64,000 bases of DNA from Chloroflexus aggregans DSM 9485 (GCF_000021945.1 NC_011831.1:4167353-4231352); one strand, 5' to 3'. Shown: positions 1-12,553, counted from the stretch's first letter. A program made the numbers and translations. The notes: generated by a model from the sequence alone, not told the origin.

Positions 1-1053
1 CCCGCCGAAACAGGGATCACCGCCTTCGCCGTTCAAAATAATGCGCAACCCGTCACCCGCCGCTGCGCGCGCCAACAGCAAGTTCGGTGTGGTGAGCGGA
101 TCGCCGACCGGACAATCCAGTGCTGCCACCGTCTCAGGCAGATGATCGGCGATCTGCTGGCCGCTCACCGTGAGCACCTGATGGCGGGTGCTACAGTGAG
201 TGGCGACCAGTCCCGAATAGGCCAATTCATTGGGCAGCTCGTCGCCGAAACTGATGCTGTACGTTTGGATCGGCGCATCGTGCAGACGCGCGGCGAGCGC
301 CGTTACCAAGCTCGAATCAACGCCGCCGGAGAGCAACACTCCTACCGGCTCACCAGCCGGCAGCATTGCGCGTGTCACATGTTCAAGCGTCTGCCGCAAC
401 TGATGGGCATGGGTAGCAGCCGGCGCAAGCGCAGTTTCTTCGCGTGGCATCCAGTAGAAACCGCTCGACCACGAACCGTCGGGAGCGAGGCGGACGTACT
501 GGCCGGGCAAGAGTTCATACACGCCGGCGAGCAACGTCTCTGCGCCGGGCAGGTAGGCAAAGGTGAGAAAACTCGCGACGGCGGTAAGGTTGAGGCGTGG
601 TTGCAGCGCCGGCCAGCGGCGCAAGATATGCAAGGTCGAAGCGGCGGCCCAAGCCGTGCCGGCGCGGGTGTAGAACAGCGTACGCGCGCCAACCGGATCG
701 CGAATCAGGGTTAGATGGCGGCCATCCCACACCGCGAAGGCAAACATTCCTTCGACCTGCGCCAGTGCAGCAAGACCGCCGCGATCGATCAAGGCCAGCA
801 ACAGTTCGCCATCACTCAACGTGGCGCTAGATGGATCGGCCAACCACGCCAGTAAATCGACGCGATTGAACAGGGTGACTTCGCCGGCGCCAACCAGCCG
901 GTGATAACGATATGGCCCGGCAGATAGCCATGGCCGCTGATCGGGAATGCCGGCGAGCAGACAATCATCAGTCTGCTCGCAATCGGCAGCAGCAAGACGG
1001 TGCGCAGTCGTTTGGCCTGCAGGATCGTTGATGAGAGCAAAGAACCGGCTCAT
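1..1053 (-). CDS. Asparagine-synthetase-like (AsnB/lasso-cyclase type) protein, partial at window edge
   Basis: The gene runs off the left edge; 351 codons are visible. The C-terminal half has the ATP-pyrophosphatase P-loop SGGVDSS at about residues 242-248, typical of AsnB-type synthetases that adenylate a carboxylate. The N-terminal half resembles a class II glutamine amidotransferase fold (LIRDPVGARTLFY-like stretch), but the protein starts Met-Ser-Arg-Phe-Phe. It therefore lacks the Cys2 nucleophile needed to release ammonia from glutamine. No better in-frame start exists, because the upstream gene stops 15 bp before this ATG. Family members without Cys2 include beta-lactam synthetases and lasso-peptide cyclases, so this could be an amide- or ring-forming enzyme rather than asparagine synthetase. 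It is the last visible gene of a coupled five-gene operon. Confidence 0.8.
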   Translation of the reverse strand, partial: MSRFFALINDPAGQTTAHRLAAADCEQTDDCLLAGIPDQRPWLSAGPYRYHRLVGAGEVTLFNRVDLLAWLADPSSATLSDGELLLALIDRGGLAALAQVEGMFAFAVWDGRHLTLIRDPVGARTLFYTRAGTAWAAASTLHILRRWPALQPRLNLTAVASFLTFAYLPGAETLLAGVYELLPGQYVRLAPDGSWSSGFYWMPREETALAPAATHAHQLRQTLEHVTRAMLPAGEPVGVLLSGGVDSSLVTALAARLHDAPIQTYSISFGDELPNELAYSGLVATHCSTRHQVLTVSGQQIADHLPETVAALDCPVGDPLTTPNLLLARAAAGDGLRIILNGEGGDPCFGG

Positions 1054-1067
1054 AGCATTGCCCCGTC

Positions 1068-1598
1068 CTATCCAAAATCGCTATCGGCATTGCCTCCGTC
1101 TCCGCTATCACTGCTCCATGTAGATGTAGAGGAGGTGCTGCCCGTATCGCTGCCAACCGAGCCGATGCTGCTCTGTTGCTGCGCCGCAGCGCGCAGTTGT
1201 TGTTCTTCTTCAGGACTGAGCATTAGCGGTGGCCAGACAATCGCCCCCATCATGCCGGTCAGCCCAACCATCGTTAGCATCTCACCCAACCGGCCCCCGA
1301 ACGAGGTCTCGTTCACCGTAACCGTTGGCCGACCATCGATCATCCACGCGGTGCGGCCATAGCCTTGCTCTTTGCCGTAGAACACGCGACCATTGGCCAC
1401 CCGCTTCACAATCCCTTCGCCGAGCAATTCATCGGTGCCGTGCTGGCCGCGTGAGTCTTGCCAAGCTACTGTGCCGTCGGGCAAACGCCGGCGCCACTCG
1501 GTCACGCCGTTACTGTAGATGCGGCGCACACTTTGGTCGGGCAAGAGTTCGTCACGGTAGCGCACGACCTCATACTGCCGGTTGGGGTCATAGCTCAT
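1068..1598 (-). CDS. Hypothetical protein with a hydrophobic segment and Ser/Gly/Asp-rich tail
   Basis: A 176-residue protein of unknown function. The start is set by GGAGG just upstream and by an ATGA overlap with the preceding gene's stop. The first ~80 residues are rich in Tyr, Arg, Trp and Gly-Arg-Val-type turns. A hydrophobic stretch at about residues 108-132 could span a membrane. The last ~35 residues are a low-complexity Ser/Thr/Gly/Asp tail ending in Asp-Phe-Gly. It sits directly upstream of the AsnB-like gene. It could be a membrane-anchored partner or even a substrate of that enzyme, but nothing in the sequence proves this. Confidence 0.7.
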   Translation of the reverse strand: MSYDPNRQYEVVRYRDELLPDQSVRRIYSNGVTEWRRRLPDGTVAWQDSRGQHGTDELLGEGIVKRVANGRVFYGKEQGYGRTAWMIDGRPTVTVNETSFGGRLGEMLTMVGLTGMMGAIVWPPLMLSPEEEQQLRAAAQQQSSIGSVGSDTGSTSSTSTWSSDSGDGGNADSDFG

Positions 1599-2425
1599 AC
1601 GGCCTCCTTCCACGCCGGCCAACTCATAAAACCGCTGTGAACGAAATATCGCCAGCGTTCTCGCCACGAAATCGGTTGCGGGGTAGCATACACGATCGCG
1701 CGCAGCGAGCGCAACAGTTGGATCGGATACACAGCAGCCACGTCCGCTTGCCAGCCGCGTCGCAGCCAACGGGCCTCATCGTCGACCATCGCCAGCGCGC
1801 TAAGGGTTGACGGCGGCAACCGGCGGTGGGCGCAGAGCCGCAGTGCCTTCGCGTGGCGCGGGCGTAGGCCGATGGGTTGCACGGGGATGGCGGACGGAGC
1901 CGTGGCCGTCAACTGGCCGGCAAGGGCAAGACCATCGGCACTGGCGTTGTGCAACACCAAAATCCGGGGCCGGTTGGCGCGGTGCAGCGCAGCGATGATT
2001 GCCTCCAACAGCGGCCAATCGTGTACCGTGAAGACCGGGCAGGCCAGTTCGAGGTCAAAGGCATTGGCACGCAACATCGCGGCAATAGCAGCGTCTTGGC
2101 AGACCAACACCTGCGGTAATCCATAGTGGTCAAGCTCGGTCGTAGTATGAGGCGCAGCGGCGCTAACGAGTGAGGGATTAGCCGGCAATAACCCTACCGG
2201 CACGCCGTGCCGATCGATCCAGTGCCGCAACCCGCCCGCCACGGCCGTTGGCGATAACGGCGGCGGCAGTGTCAGCGCCACTCGTAGCTTGCCAAGCGCT
2301 GCACGCAAAGGCGCTAACACGGTGTAGCAGACAGCGTAAAAAAGCTGCGCCTCAGTGTAGTGTGCGCCAGCTTGTTCAAGCTGCGCGATCGAACGTTGCA
2401 AGGCTAGGGTGGTGATCGCGTGCAT
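1595..2425 (-). CDS. Hypothetical protein, paralogue of the next upstream gene
   Basis: A 276-residue soluble protein of no family I recognise. Its C-terminal ~170 residues align by eye with the 342-residue product of the adjacent gene (2430-3458). Shared features are a VLVCxxAAI.A segment, an LHNAS.DG motif (LHEAS.HG in the neighbour), a W-L-[RK]-[RK]-G segment and a terminal GF-x-SWP motif. The neighbour's zinc ribbon and membrane segments are missing here. It follows that gene by 4 bp and overlaps the next gene by ATGA, so translation is probably coupled. Confidence 0.75.
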   Translation of the reverse strand: MHAITTLALQRSIAQLEQAGAHYTEAQLFYAVCYTVLAPLRAALGKLRVALTLPPPLSPTAVAGGLRHWIDRHGVPVGLLPANPSLVSAAAPHTTTELDHYGLPQVLVCQDAAIAAMLRANAFDLELACPVFTVHDWPLLEAIIAALHRANRPRILVLHNASADGLALAGQLTATAPSAIPVQPIGLRPRHAKALRLCAHRRLPPSTLSALAMVDDEARWLRRGWQADVAAVYPIQLLRSLRAIVYATPQPISWRERWRYFVHSGFMSWPAWKEAV

Positions 2426-2429
2426 AGAT

Positions 2430-3458
2430 TTACGCTGCTTTCGGCCAGCTGGTGAAGCCCAACTGCCCGGCCTTCCCGCCGGCTATCAGCATCGCCAGCA
2501 AGCGTGCTGGCGGCAGACCGTATAGCGGGGCTACGTTGCCTTTCTTCAGCCAATCGACTTCAATCGGTTTGAGCCGGGTAAAGGTCATTACTTTATTGAC
2601 TAATTCCGCATCCGGTTTCACCTTCAGCAGCAACGACTCCTTTTTCTTTACTTCCAAGATGTCATGCGGATTAATTCCCAGATCAATCACCGGATGATCA
2701 ACCGGCAATTGCCAGAGTTGGTAGACATCATGCACCAGCAAACAGCCATGCAAACTCGCTTCGTGCAACACATATACCGGCACGCGCCGTTCGCGCACAG
2801 CGCGCAACCACGGTTCTTGAGCGGCGTTGATCACGGGTGGCAGCGCAATCATACCGAACCGTCGCGGCAATTCGTTGGCGACAATGAACGCGCGCACCGC
2901 AGCCGATGGGCAGAGAATCGCCACGTTGACCGCATTGGGATGGATCAGTGGTTGCATCATAGAGAGCGCGATTGTTTCGTCATTCATAATCAACCATGGT
3001 GGGCGGCCATATTTGAGACTCCACGGGCGGAGGATGGTTTCTTCAAAATTGCTCAACGAAGGTAATCGTGGAGAATAACTGATACGAGTAGCGAGATACC
3101 CGGTGATAATCCATGCGAACATAACCGGTATGATGATAAAAAAAGCTGGAAGATCTAACGTGACATTTATGATTCCAAACAAAAAAGCTGTCACAATGGT
3201 CGCTAGAATATACAATCCACAAGGAAACCCGTTCGTTTTGGCCTGCTGCCGGCGCAGCAATGCGCCAAGCACTTGTTCACTCGTCAACCGGATTGTGCCG
3301 TTCTGGCTGAGTCGGTTGAGCAACTCACGCAAACCGAGATCGTGCAGCTTAAATGTATTCGCTTTTGGTTCGAGCACAAACTGTTGCCGGCATTTGCTGC
3401 ATGTGCGGTTCGAACGTTCGCGGTAGCGCAATTCAGCATAACAATGTGGGCACTTCAT
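2430..3458 (-). CDS. Zinc-ribbon membrane protein of unknown function
   Basis: 342 residues. The start is the ATG overlapping the upstream stop (ATGA at 3455-3458), preceded by GGAG. Residues 3-6 (CPHC) and a CSKC pair near residue 19 form a rubredoxin-like zinc ribbon. Two hydrophobic segments at roughly residues 80-125 look membrane spanning. The C-terminal ~200 residues are homologous to the neighbouring protein at 1595-2425. No catalytic motif is evident. It belongs to the five-gene operon ending in the AsnB-like enzyme. Confidence 0.75.
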   Translation of the reverse strand: MKCPHCYAELRYRERSNRTCSKCRQQFVLEPKANTFKLHDLGLRELLNRLSQNGTIRLTSEQVLGALLRRQQAKTNGFPCGLYILATIVTAFLFGIINVTLDLPAFFIIIPVMFAWIITGYLATRISYSPRLPSLSNFEETILRPWSLKYGRPPWLIMNDETIALSMMQPLIHPNAVNVAILCPSAAVRAFIVANELPRRFGMIALPPVINAAQEPWLRAVRERRVPVYVLHEASLHGCLLVHDVYQLWQLPVDHPVIDLGINPHDILEVKKKESLLLKVKPDAELVNKVMTFTRLKPIEVDWLKKGNVAPLYGLPPARLLAMLIAGGKAGQLGFTSWPKAA

Positions 3459-4178
3459 TCGGTCGCTCCTCGCTCTAGCTGGGTTGCCAGCCAGCGTAGG
3501 CGCATTGCTAACCGCTCGCGCCATTTGAGGCGGTGATGCGCCTGCATCTGCGGCAAGGTCTGTTCCATCCGCCGCAATACCGCTGCCAATTGCGCAAAAT
3601 CAACTGATTGCTCATGCTCGTGATGGTTATGATGATGATGGTGATGGTCATGAGCGTGATGAGCGCGCGCTTCGGCTTGCGCAGCAGTGATTGCGTAGTC
3701 TTCGTGGTCAAGGCCCATCCCGGTGTTGGCAATCAACAGCAGCAGAGGCTTGCCGGCCCGATTGTTGAACGTATGCGGTATCATCGCCGGAATATTGCAG
3801 CATCATCCCCGGTGTGAGCGGTACGGTCACAATATCGTCACGTTCGGCATCGTACAAGCCGCAGGCTGCATAACCAGTGCTAAACACAAAATGCTCGGCG
3901 CCATACGCATGCGGCGTAAACCCGCGATGCGCCGCGACGACTCCGAGCTTGTAGGTGGCATTGGTTGGGTTGTGGTCAGAAGTAGCAGCGCTGCCGATCA
4001 AGTAGCGGGCAACATGTCCTTGGTCGATGAATGGCAAGAGATCGTTGTCGCGCTCAGGGTCAAGTGGTTGCACACAATGCCGGCGAATGGTCAACAAACT
4101 GCCATCGCTGTCAGTAACCAAAATACTTGCCCCAACCGGTAGGATGCGTTGCAGGTTATCAATGAGCTGATGTGACAT
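3455..4178 (-). pseudogene. Cupin-like protein with His-rich tail, interrupted by a frameshift
   Basis: Two overlapping reading frames make one protein. The first (from 4178) has a cupin-like core ending in GMMLQ. The second continues with IPAMIPHTFNNRAGKP, a typical second cupin motif, then a His-rich stretch (HAHDHHHHHHNHHEHE, about 16 residues) likely to bind metal. The frame changes near 3793-3796, where one extra T separates CAA from ATT-CCG. In the annotated frame the protein would lose its second cupin motif and the His-rich region. It is either a real frameshift or a sequencing error. It is the first gene of the operon running to the left edge; the enzymatic role is unknown. Confidence 0.7.
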
Positions 4179-4303
4179 TGCTGATCTTGTGGTGAAGCAG
4201 ACGATTGAGCAAACAACTTCATTGTAAAAATGGGATATTGTCTTAGTTTGAAGATCATGTTAAATAAATATTAAGTTTTTGGCATGATCGGCAGATGATT
4301 GCG

Positions 4304-4774
4304 CTACTCTGCCACCTCACCTACTGCTCGCCGTACTAGCGCCGCGATTTGCGCTTCAGCAGCCGGAGTAAGCTCGGTGATAGCAAAAGCGGTTGGCCAC
4401 ATTGCACCATCATCAAGCAACGCGCCATCGGAAAAGCCTAGCGTGGTGTAGCGCGTGTTGAATTTTTGCGCACTTTGGATAAAACAGATCACTTTGTCGT
4501 CTTTGGCATAGGCCGGCATGCCGTACCAGAGCCGTGGCGCGAGGGTGGGTGCGTTAGCGGTGATGATGGTGTGCAGACGAGTGAAGATCGTGCGTTCCGG
4601 CTCCGGCAGTTCGGCAATCTTAGCCAGCACCGCCCTAGCTTCCTCTTCCTGTTTAGCGGGCCTGCGTCGGCGGGCAGTAGCTTTAAGTTCTTGCGCGCGT
4701 TCGTGCATTGCGGCCCGTTCTTCAGCCGAGAATCCATCTTGTTCGCCGTCACCGGCGCGTTTGCTGCGTGCCAT
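4304..4774 (-). CDS. DUF1801 / YdhG-like domain protein
   Basis: 156 residues. After a charged, Lys/Arg/Glu-rich N-terminus (about residues 1-50) comes a DUF1801-type domain. It has the characteristic [LW][15 protein letters not shown] segment and a following [16 protein letters not shown] region. The fold is found in small bacterial proteins, some annotated as iron chaperones, but the biochemical function is not established. The gene is monocistronic, with AT-rich spacers on both sides. Confidence 0.75.
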   Translation of the reverse strand: MARSKRAGDGEQDGFSAEERAAMHERAQELKATARRRRPAKQEEEARAVLAKIAELPEPERTIFTRLHTIITANAPTLAPRLWYGMPAYAKDDKVICFIQSAQKFNTRYTTLGFSDGALLDDGAMWPTAFAITELTPAAEAQIAALVRRAVGEVAE

Positions 4775-4795
4775 ACGCGCATCTCCTTTGTTTCA

Positions 4796-5080
4796 CTAAT
4801 CGTCGTGCTGATGATAATCTACCAACGAAACTGGTTCGTTCGTTGCCGGCAAGGCAGTGCATCCGCCACAGCAGGAGCTTGCTTCGGGCGCTGCGCGTCC
4901 TCGCAATGACAAACGGGTACCTGTCATTACGAGTCGCCGATCATTGTGGAACGTCACAATCATGCCGCCTATGCGGGGGAAGGTGCTCTTGACAAAGCGG
5001 GGTGGCAATAAATCAGGATTGCGCGGTACACCGATTTGTTGCCAGAGCTGATCAATTGTAGTTGTCTTGGTTCGGATCAA
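4796..5080 (-). CDS. Doubtful small ORF, repeat-contaminated at its 3' half
   Basis: A 94-residue ORF. The first ~50 residues look protein-like (IDQLWQQIGVPRNPDLLPP). The second half is read through a dispersed repeat containing CCTCGCAATGAC, the same core found in the tandem field at 56.3-57.05 kb. It could be a truncated gene whose 3' end was replaced by the repeat, or no gene at all. Confidence 0.25.
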   Translation of the reverse strand: MIRTKTTTIDQLWQQIGVPRNPDLLPPRFVKSTFPRIGGMIVTFHNDRRLVMTGTRLSLRGRAAPEASSCCGGCTALPATNEPVSLVDYHQHDD

Positions 5081-5115
5081 GATAGTGAGCGGTGAGATAG
5101 ATAGACATACAACTA

Positions 5116-5144
5116 TTGCATCTGTAAAATTGATTTGCTATGAT
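5116..5144 (+). promoter_or_regulatory. Sigma70-like promoter of the GH9 gene
   Basis: TTGCAT at 5116-5121 and TATGAT at 5139-5144 are separated by 17 bp, 42 bp upstream of the cellulase start codon. Confidence 0.5.
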
Positions 5145-5183
5145 AGCATACTGTAAAGTGTATCTCAGTAGCATTCATTTTAG

Positions 5184-7571
<2,388 letters not shown>

Positions 7572-7706
7572 ACGCAGCGATAAGGCCAGTTCGGTTGAGG
7601 CATAAGTTGCATCGGTAGCAACGGTTGCATTCTGTACAAAATATGTTGTCACTTCTTTCTGTTTAACGGGAGGTATAGATGCTATAGTTGTCACGAGGAA
7701 TCATAT

Positions 7707-7722
7707 CGGTCAACGTTGACCG
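7707..7722. promoter_or_regulatory. Perfect 16-bp palindrome upstream of tusA
   Basis: CGGTCAACGTTGACCG is fully self-complementary. It lies 12 bp before the tusA start and abuts its TAGGAGG ribosome-binding site. It could be a repressor operator or an RNA hairpin sequestering the start region. Confidence 0.45.
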
Positions 7723-7734
7723 TAGGAGGCATCA

Positions 7735-7980
7735 ATGACAACCCCCAACATCACCATCGACAAAGAGATCGACGCGCGCGGGAGCCATTGTCCCGGTCCG
7801 ATGATGGAACTGATCCGTGGGATCAAAAGTGTACCGGTTGGCTCGGTCGTGGCAGTCCTCTCCAGTGACCCCGGCTCAGCCAAAGATATTCCGATTTGGG
7901 TGCAGAAGGCTGGCCACGAGTTTATCGGGGCGTTTCCCGAACAAGGCTATACCCGCTTTGTGGTGCGCAAGATGCGCTAA
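7735..7980 (+). CDS. tusA: TusA/SirA-family sulfur carrier protein
   Basis: 81 residues, the normal family length. It has the CPGP form of the Cys-Pro-x-Pro motif, with Cys19 as the persulfide-carrying residue, after the usual DARGSHCP strand. TusA proteins relay sulfane sulfur between enzymes in tRNA thiolation or dissimilatory sulfur oxidation. Lying 184 bp upstream of an SQR-like gene on the same strand, this copy probably serves sulfide/polysulfide handling. The start is fixed by TAGGAGG 5 bp upstream of the ATG. Confidence 0.85.
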   Translation: MTTPNITIDKEIDARGSHCPGPMMELIRGIKSVPVGSVVAVLSSDPGSAKDIPIWVQKAGHEFIGAFPEQGYTRFVVRKMR

Positions 7981-8164
7981 CTTAGGCCGCCAAGATGCGC
8001 AGAGGTCAACGCGACGACGCCATGGGGGCGATGCGTAACGACTCCGAATCATGACAGCCTGTTACCCTGTCCGTCGTTGCGTTTGAGTTTCGTTCTGGGT
8101 GCGCCGCCGTGTGGACGGCGCAAGGTTCGTGTTGGGTTTGCCCAGTACGCAGAAGGTAAAGACT

Positions 8165-9304
8165 ATGGCAGTCAAACAGATTGTGGTGTTGGGCGGTGGG
8201 GTAGGCGGCACGTTGGTCGCTAACTTGCTCGCTGGTCAATTGACGCGCAAGCAGGCGCAAATTACATTGATTGATCGCACCGGTAAGCATGTCTATCAGC
8301 CCGGTTGGTTATATGTACCGTTTGGCGGTGCGCCGCCGGAGCGTTGGGAGCGGAACGAACGTTCGCTGTTGCGTCGCTCGGTCGATTTGCTGATTGGTGA
8401 TGCGGTGAAGATCGATCCGCACGAGCGTTTCGTTGAGATGGTCGATGGTGCGCAGTTGCCGTTCGACTACCTGATTATCTCGACCGGTGCCCGGCTTGAT
8501 CCCGATGCGGTGCCCGGTTATCGCGAAGGTGCCCATCATTTCTATAGCGCTGAGGCAGCGTTGCGTCTGCACGCCGCGTTGCGTGAGTTTACCGGCGGCA
8601 AGGTGGTGATCGGCGTGGCTGATATTCCCTACAAGTGCCCGCCTGCTCCACTTGAGTTCACCTTTATGTTAGAGGATGAGCTGCGCAAACGTGGGTTGCG
8701 TGAGAAGACCGAGATTACGTACCTCTCGCCAATCGGGCGCGTCTTTACCATTGAGAGTGTTGCGACCTTTGTCACGCCGATGTTAGAAGAGCGCGGGATT
8801 AACTACGAGCTCTTCTTTAATACCGAATCGATTGACCCTGTTGAGCGGACAGTCTCGTCATTGGAGGGTACGACGCTGCCTTACGATCTGTTGGTGCTGG
8901 TGCCGCCGCATCGTGGCGCTAAGATCATCGTCGATTCGGGGCTTGGTGATGGGCAGGGTTGGTTGCCAACCGACCGCGAAACATTGCAGCACAAGCAGTT
9001 TCCGTATATCTACGGGCTGGGTGATGCGACCGATTTGCCGGTGAGTAAGAGTGGTGCTGCGGCCCACTTTGAAGCGAAGGTGATCGCCCACCGCATTGCC
9101 GGTGAGATTAAGGGCAAGCCGAGTGATGAGCGTTATCACGGGCAGGTGATGTGTTTTCTCGAGACCGGTTATGGTCAAGCAACGCAGTTGGTGTTCGATT
9201 ATCACCATCCGCCGCAGCCGCCTAAGCCGAGTGCCTATTACCACTACGAGAAGGCATTGCTGAACCGGGCCTACTGGCATTTGGTGCCGACGGGGATTGT
9301 GTAA
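8165..9304 (+). CDS. sqr: Sulfide:quinone oxidoreductase-like FAD flavoprotein
   Basis: 379 residues. The N-terminus has the dinucleotide-binding signature VVLGGGVGGTLVANLL. YQPGWLYVPFG follows near residue 45, and YKCPPAP places a conserved Cys at residue 158. A GLGDATDLPVSK segment near residue 285 contacts FAD, and the C-terminus is aromatic and Pro-rich as in SQR-like proteins. These enzymes oxidise sulfide to polysulfide or S0 and reduce membrane quinone. The pairing with tusA supports a sulfur role. The start at 8165 was chosen because the Rossmann strand begins immediately afterwards. A related NADH-quinone or unspecified FAD oxidoreductase cannot be excluded. Confidence 0.82.
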   Translation: MAVKQIVVLGGGVGGTLVANLLAGQLTRKQAQITLIDRTGKHVYQPGWLYVPFGGAPPERWERNERSLLRRSVDLLIGDAVKIDPHERFVEMVDGAQLPFDYLIISTGARLDPDAVPGYREGAHHFYSAEAALRLHAALREFTGGKVVIGVADIPYKCPPAPLEFTFMLEDELRKRGLREKTEITYLSPIGRVFTIESVATFVTPMLEERGINYELFFNTESIDPVERTVSSLEGTTLPYDLLVLVPPHRGAKIIVDSGLGDGQGWLPTDRETLQHKQFPYIYGLGDATDLPVSKSGAAAHFEAKVIAHRIAGEIKGKPSDERYHGQVMCFLETGYGQATQLVFDYHHPPQPPKPSAYYHYEKALLNRAYWHLVPTGIV

Positions 9305-9354
9305 GGCGTTAAGCACAAAGGTGCAAAGGTGTTTAACGCAACGCAACGGACGCC

Positions 9355-9690
9355 ACCGGTAGGGGCACGGCATGCCGTGCTCTCACAAAGGGCAACGGGA
9401 TCCCCCTCGCCCGCCGCGCGGGAGAGGGGCCGGGGGGTGAGGGAACCTGATGCAAAGGCCGCTCACGCAAAGGACGCAGAGGGAGCAAAGGTCGCAAAGG
9501 GTGCTCACGCAAAGGACGCAGAGGGAGCAAAGGTCGCAAAGGGTGCTCACGCACAGACGCCACCCGTAGGAGCACGGCGATGCCGTGCCCCCACCAAGGG
9601 TAAAAAACCGTGGAGGCGGCAAAGAACTCACGCAAAGGACGCAAAGGCTGATTCCCCTCGTCCGCGGTGGGGAGTGGGCGAGGAGGGTGA
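9355..9690. repeat. Mosaic intergenic repeat patch (palindrome plus AAAGGACGCA repeats)
   Basis: The gap between sqr and tpl (9305-9771) holds no gene. Copies of a palindromic CACGGCATGCCGTG-type module occur near 9366 and 9577. Between and after them is a short repeat built on CACGCAAAGGACGCAGAGG and GCAAAGGTCGCAAAGGGTG (9465-9650). The same two modules occur in opposite orientation at 50.28-50.70 kb. Confidence 0.8.
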
Positions 9691-11196
<1,506 letters not shown>

Positions 11197-11313
11197 TGCA
11201 TAACGCAGAGGTACCACGGCGTGTAGGTTGGTAGGTTCTGTCCACGTTCGGTTATGCCGTACACCGAGTTTGGCACAACTTGCGAACTCGGTGTAAAAAT
11301 GGGTTTGAATATC

Positions 11314-11343
11314 CACATTTGTGAACAGAATCTATGCTATACT
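11314..11343 (+). promoter_or_regulatory. Promoter with CACATTTGTGA box, upstream of the lipoprotein gene
   Basis: The palindromic box CACATTTGTGA (11314-11324) is followed after exactly 13 bp by a -10-like TATACT (11338-11343). The cas operon has the same box and spacing at 15883-15912. No normal -35 hexamer is present at 16-18 bp, so an activator may bind the box. Confidence 0.45.
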
Positions 11344-11461
11344 AAGTTCTAGCGGAACGACCGGTATCGTAGGAGGTGTGGTACTGACCCAAACACGCGC
11401 ACCGTCTCTCGCTGTAGGAACCATCTACGTGTTGTTATCGCAGTTGCCAAGGGAGGTTTCA

Positions 11462-12538
11462 ATGTATCGTATTCGTTTCATGCTGGTTTTGTTCCTCGTC
11501 GCCATAACCATAACCGCTTGCACCCGCACTCTCTCGCCGGAGGAACAACAGCAAGTCGCCGATCTGCAAGCGGAACTCGAACGGGTGCGTGCGGAGCTTG
11601 CTTCAGCCGAAGCGAAGAGCGCCGGTGGCACCCGCGCCCTTTCGCCGGAGGAACAACAGCAAGTCGCCGATCTGCAAGCGGAACTCGAACGGGTGCGTGC
11701 GGATATTACCTCGGCTGAAACGGCGAACGCCAAACTCGCCGGTGGTCTGGTGAAGGCATTGATCGAAGCCAGGCTAGAGATTTTGAAAACGACCGAGGCA
11801 CTGATTCAACAGCGGATCCACGCCATCGAGGCCGGGGTACCGATAGAGATGACCCTGACCGGAACCAATCCCGATCCTGAACTTGCCGCGCGATTGGCAG
11901 AAGAAATGACGAAACTGGAAGCTGATCTTGCGGCAGCGCGGGCGGAAGCCGCCAAGTATAGTGGTGGTCTGATCGCGGCAGTTACAAATGCAACGGTTGC
12001 TACCCACGAGCAAACGCTGGCGATGCTGCGCCAGCAATACGTAGCGGCCAAATATGGGTTTGCCGTTCCCACCATTTCGCTCCAGAACACCGGTGCTACT
12101 ACCCCGGCGACCGTGCCAACGTCGGTAGATCCCGCTTCGATCCCGTCCGATATGCTCCCAAGTGATGTTCGTAAGGAGATCATATCGGTTCGACTGTTGG
12201 ATAAGCGGTTTGATGATACCGATATCCAAGAGTATATCTGGTTTGATATTGAGTTTACGGCTGCTGGGTTAGATAAACCGGCGCGTGCGATCAAAGGGAC
12301 GCTTATTTTGCAAGATCTGTTCGGCGAACCCCAGATGTCCATCGGCTGGACTATCGATGAGCCACTCCAACCCGGTCAAGTGTTTGTCGAAAAAGGATCG
12401 GGTTTTCGCTTTAATCGGTTTATGGAGGAACATCAGTGGGTATTGGCGACAAGCCTGGACAATATGACGGCCAGCTTCGCCGTGGAAAGTATTCTGTATA
12501 CCGACGGTACGCGGCGGGATTTTGATCCGCTGCCGTAG
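11462..12538 (+). CDS. Coiled-coil lipoprotein with an internal 36-residue duplication
   Basis: 358 residues. A signal peptide ends in a lipobox-like ITAC with the lipidated Cys near residue 20. Two nearly identical 36-residue heptad-rich blocks follow (SPEEQQQVADLQAELERVRA core), encoded by a 108-bp tandem duplication. More coiled coil extends to about residue 210. The C-terminal ~120 residues form a beta-rich domain of unknown family (FDIEFTAAGLDKPARAIKG). It is probably anchored on the outer face of the membrane. The start at 11462 was chosen over an upstream in-frame ATG at 11321 because it follows GGGAGG and begins the signal peptide. Function unknown. Confidence 0.75.
   Translation: MYRIRFMLVLFLVAITITACTRTLSPEEQQQVADLQAELERVRAELASAEAKSAGGTRALSPEEQQQVADLQAELERVRADITSAETANAKLAGGLVKALIEARLEILKTTEALIQQRIHAIEAGVPIEMTLTGTNPDPELAARLAEEMTKLEADLAAARAEAAKYSGGLIAAVTNATVATHEQTLAMLRQQYVAAKYGFAVPTISLQNTGATTPATVPTSVDPASIPSDMLPSDVRKEIISVRLLDKRFDDTDIQEYIWFDIEFTAAGLDKPARAIKGTLILQDLFGEPQMSIGWTIDEPLQPGQVFVEKGSGFRFNRFMEEHQWVLATSLDNMTASFAVESILYTDGTRRDFDPLP
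11523..11738 (+). repeat. 108-bp tandem duplication within the lipoprotein gene
   Basis: Copy 1 is at 11523-11630 and copy 2 at 11631-11738. The central ~70 bp are identical; divergence is confined to the ends. The length is a multiple of three and preserves the heptad phase, so the coiled coil is lengthened without a frame change. Confidence 0.85.
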
Positions 12539-12553
12539 GCCGGCTGTGCAGGG

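Noticed and set aside
142-714. Plus-strand 190-residue frame at the left edge
   Set aside because: It is the shadow of the minus-strand asparagine-synthetase-like gene, which has the SGGVDSS motif and continues off the edge.
1-1053. Complete lasso-peptide cluster
   Set aside because: No transglutaminase-like B protein or obvious precursor peptide is visible; only the Cys2-less synthetase hints at it.
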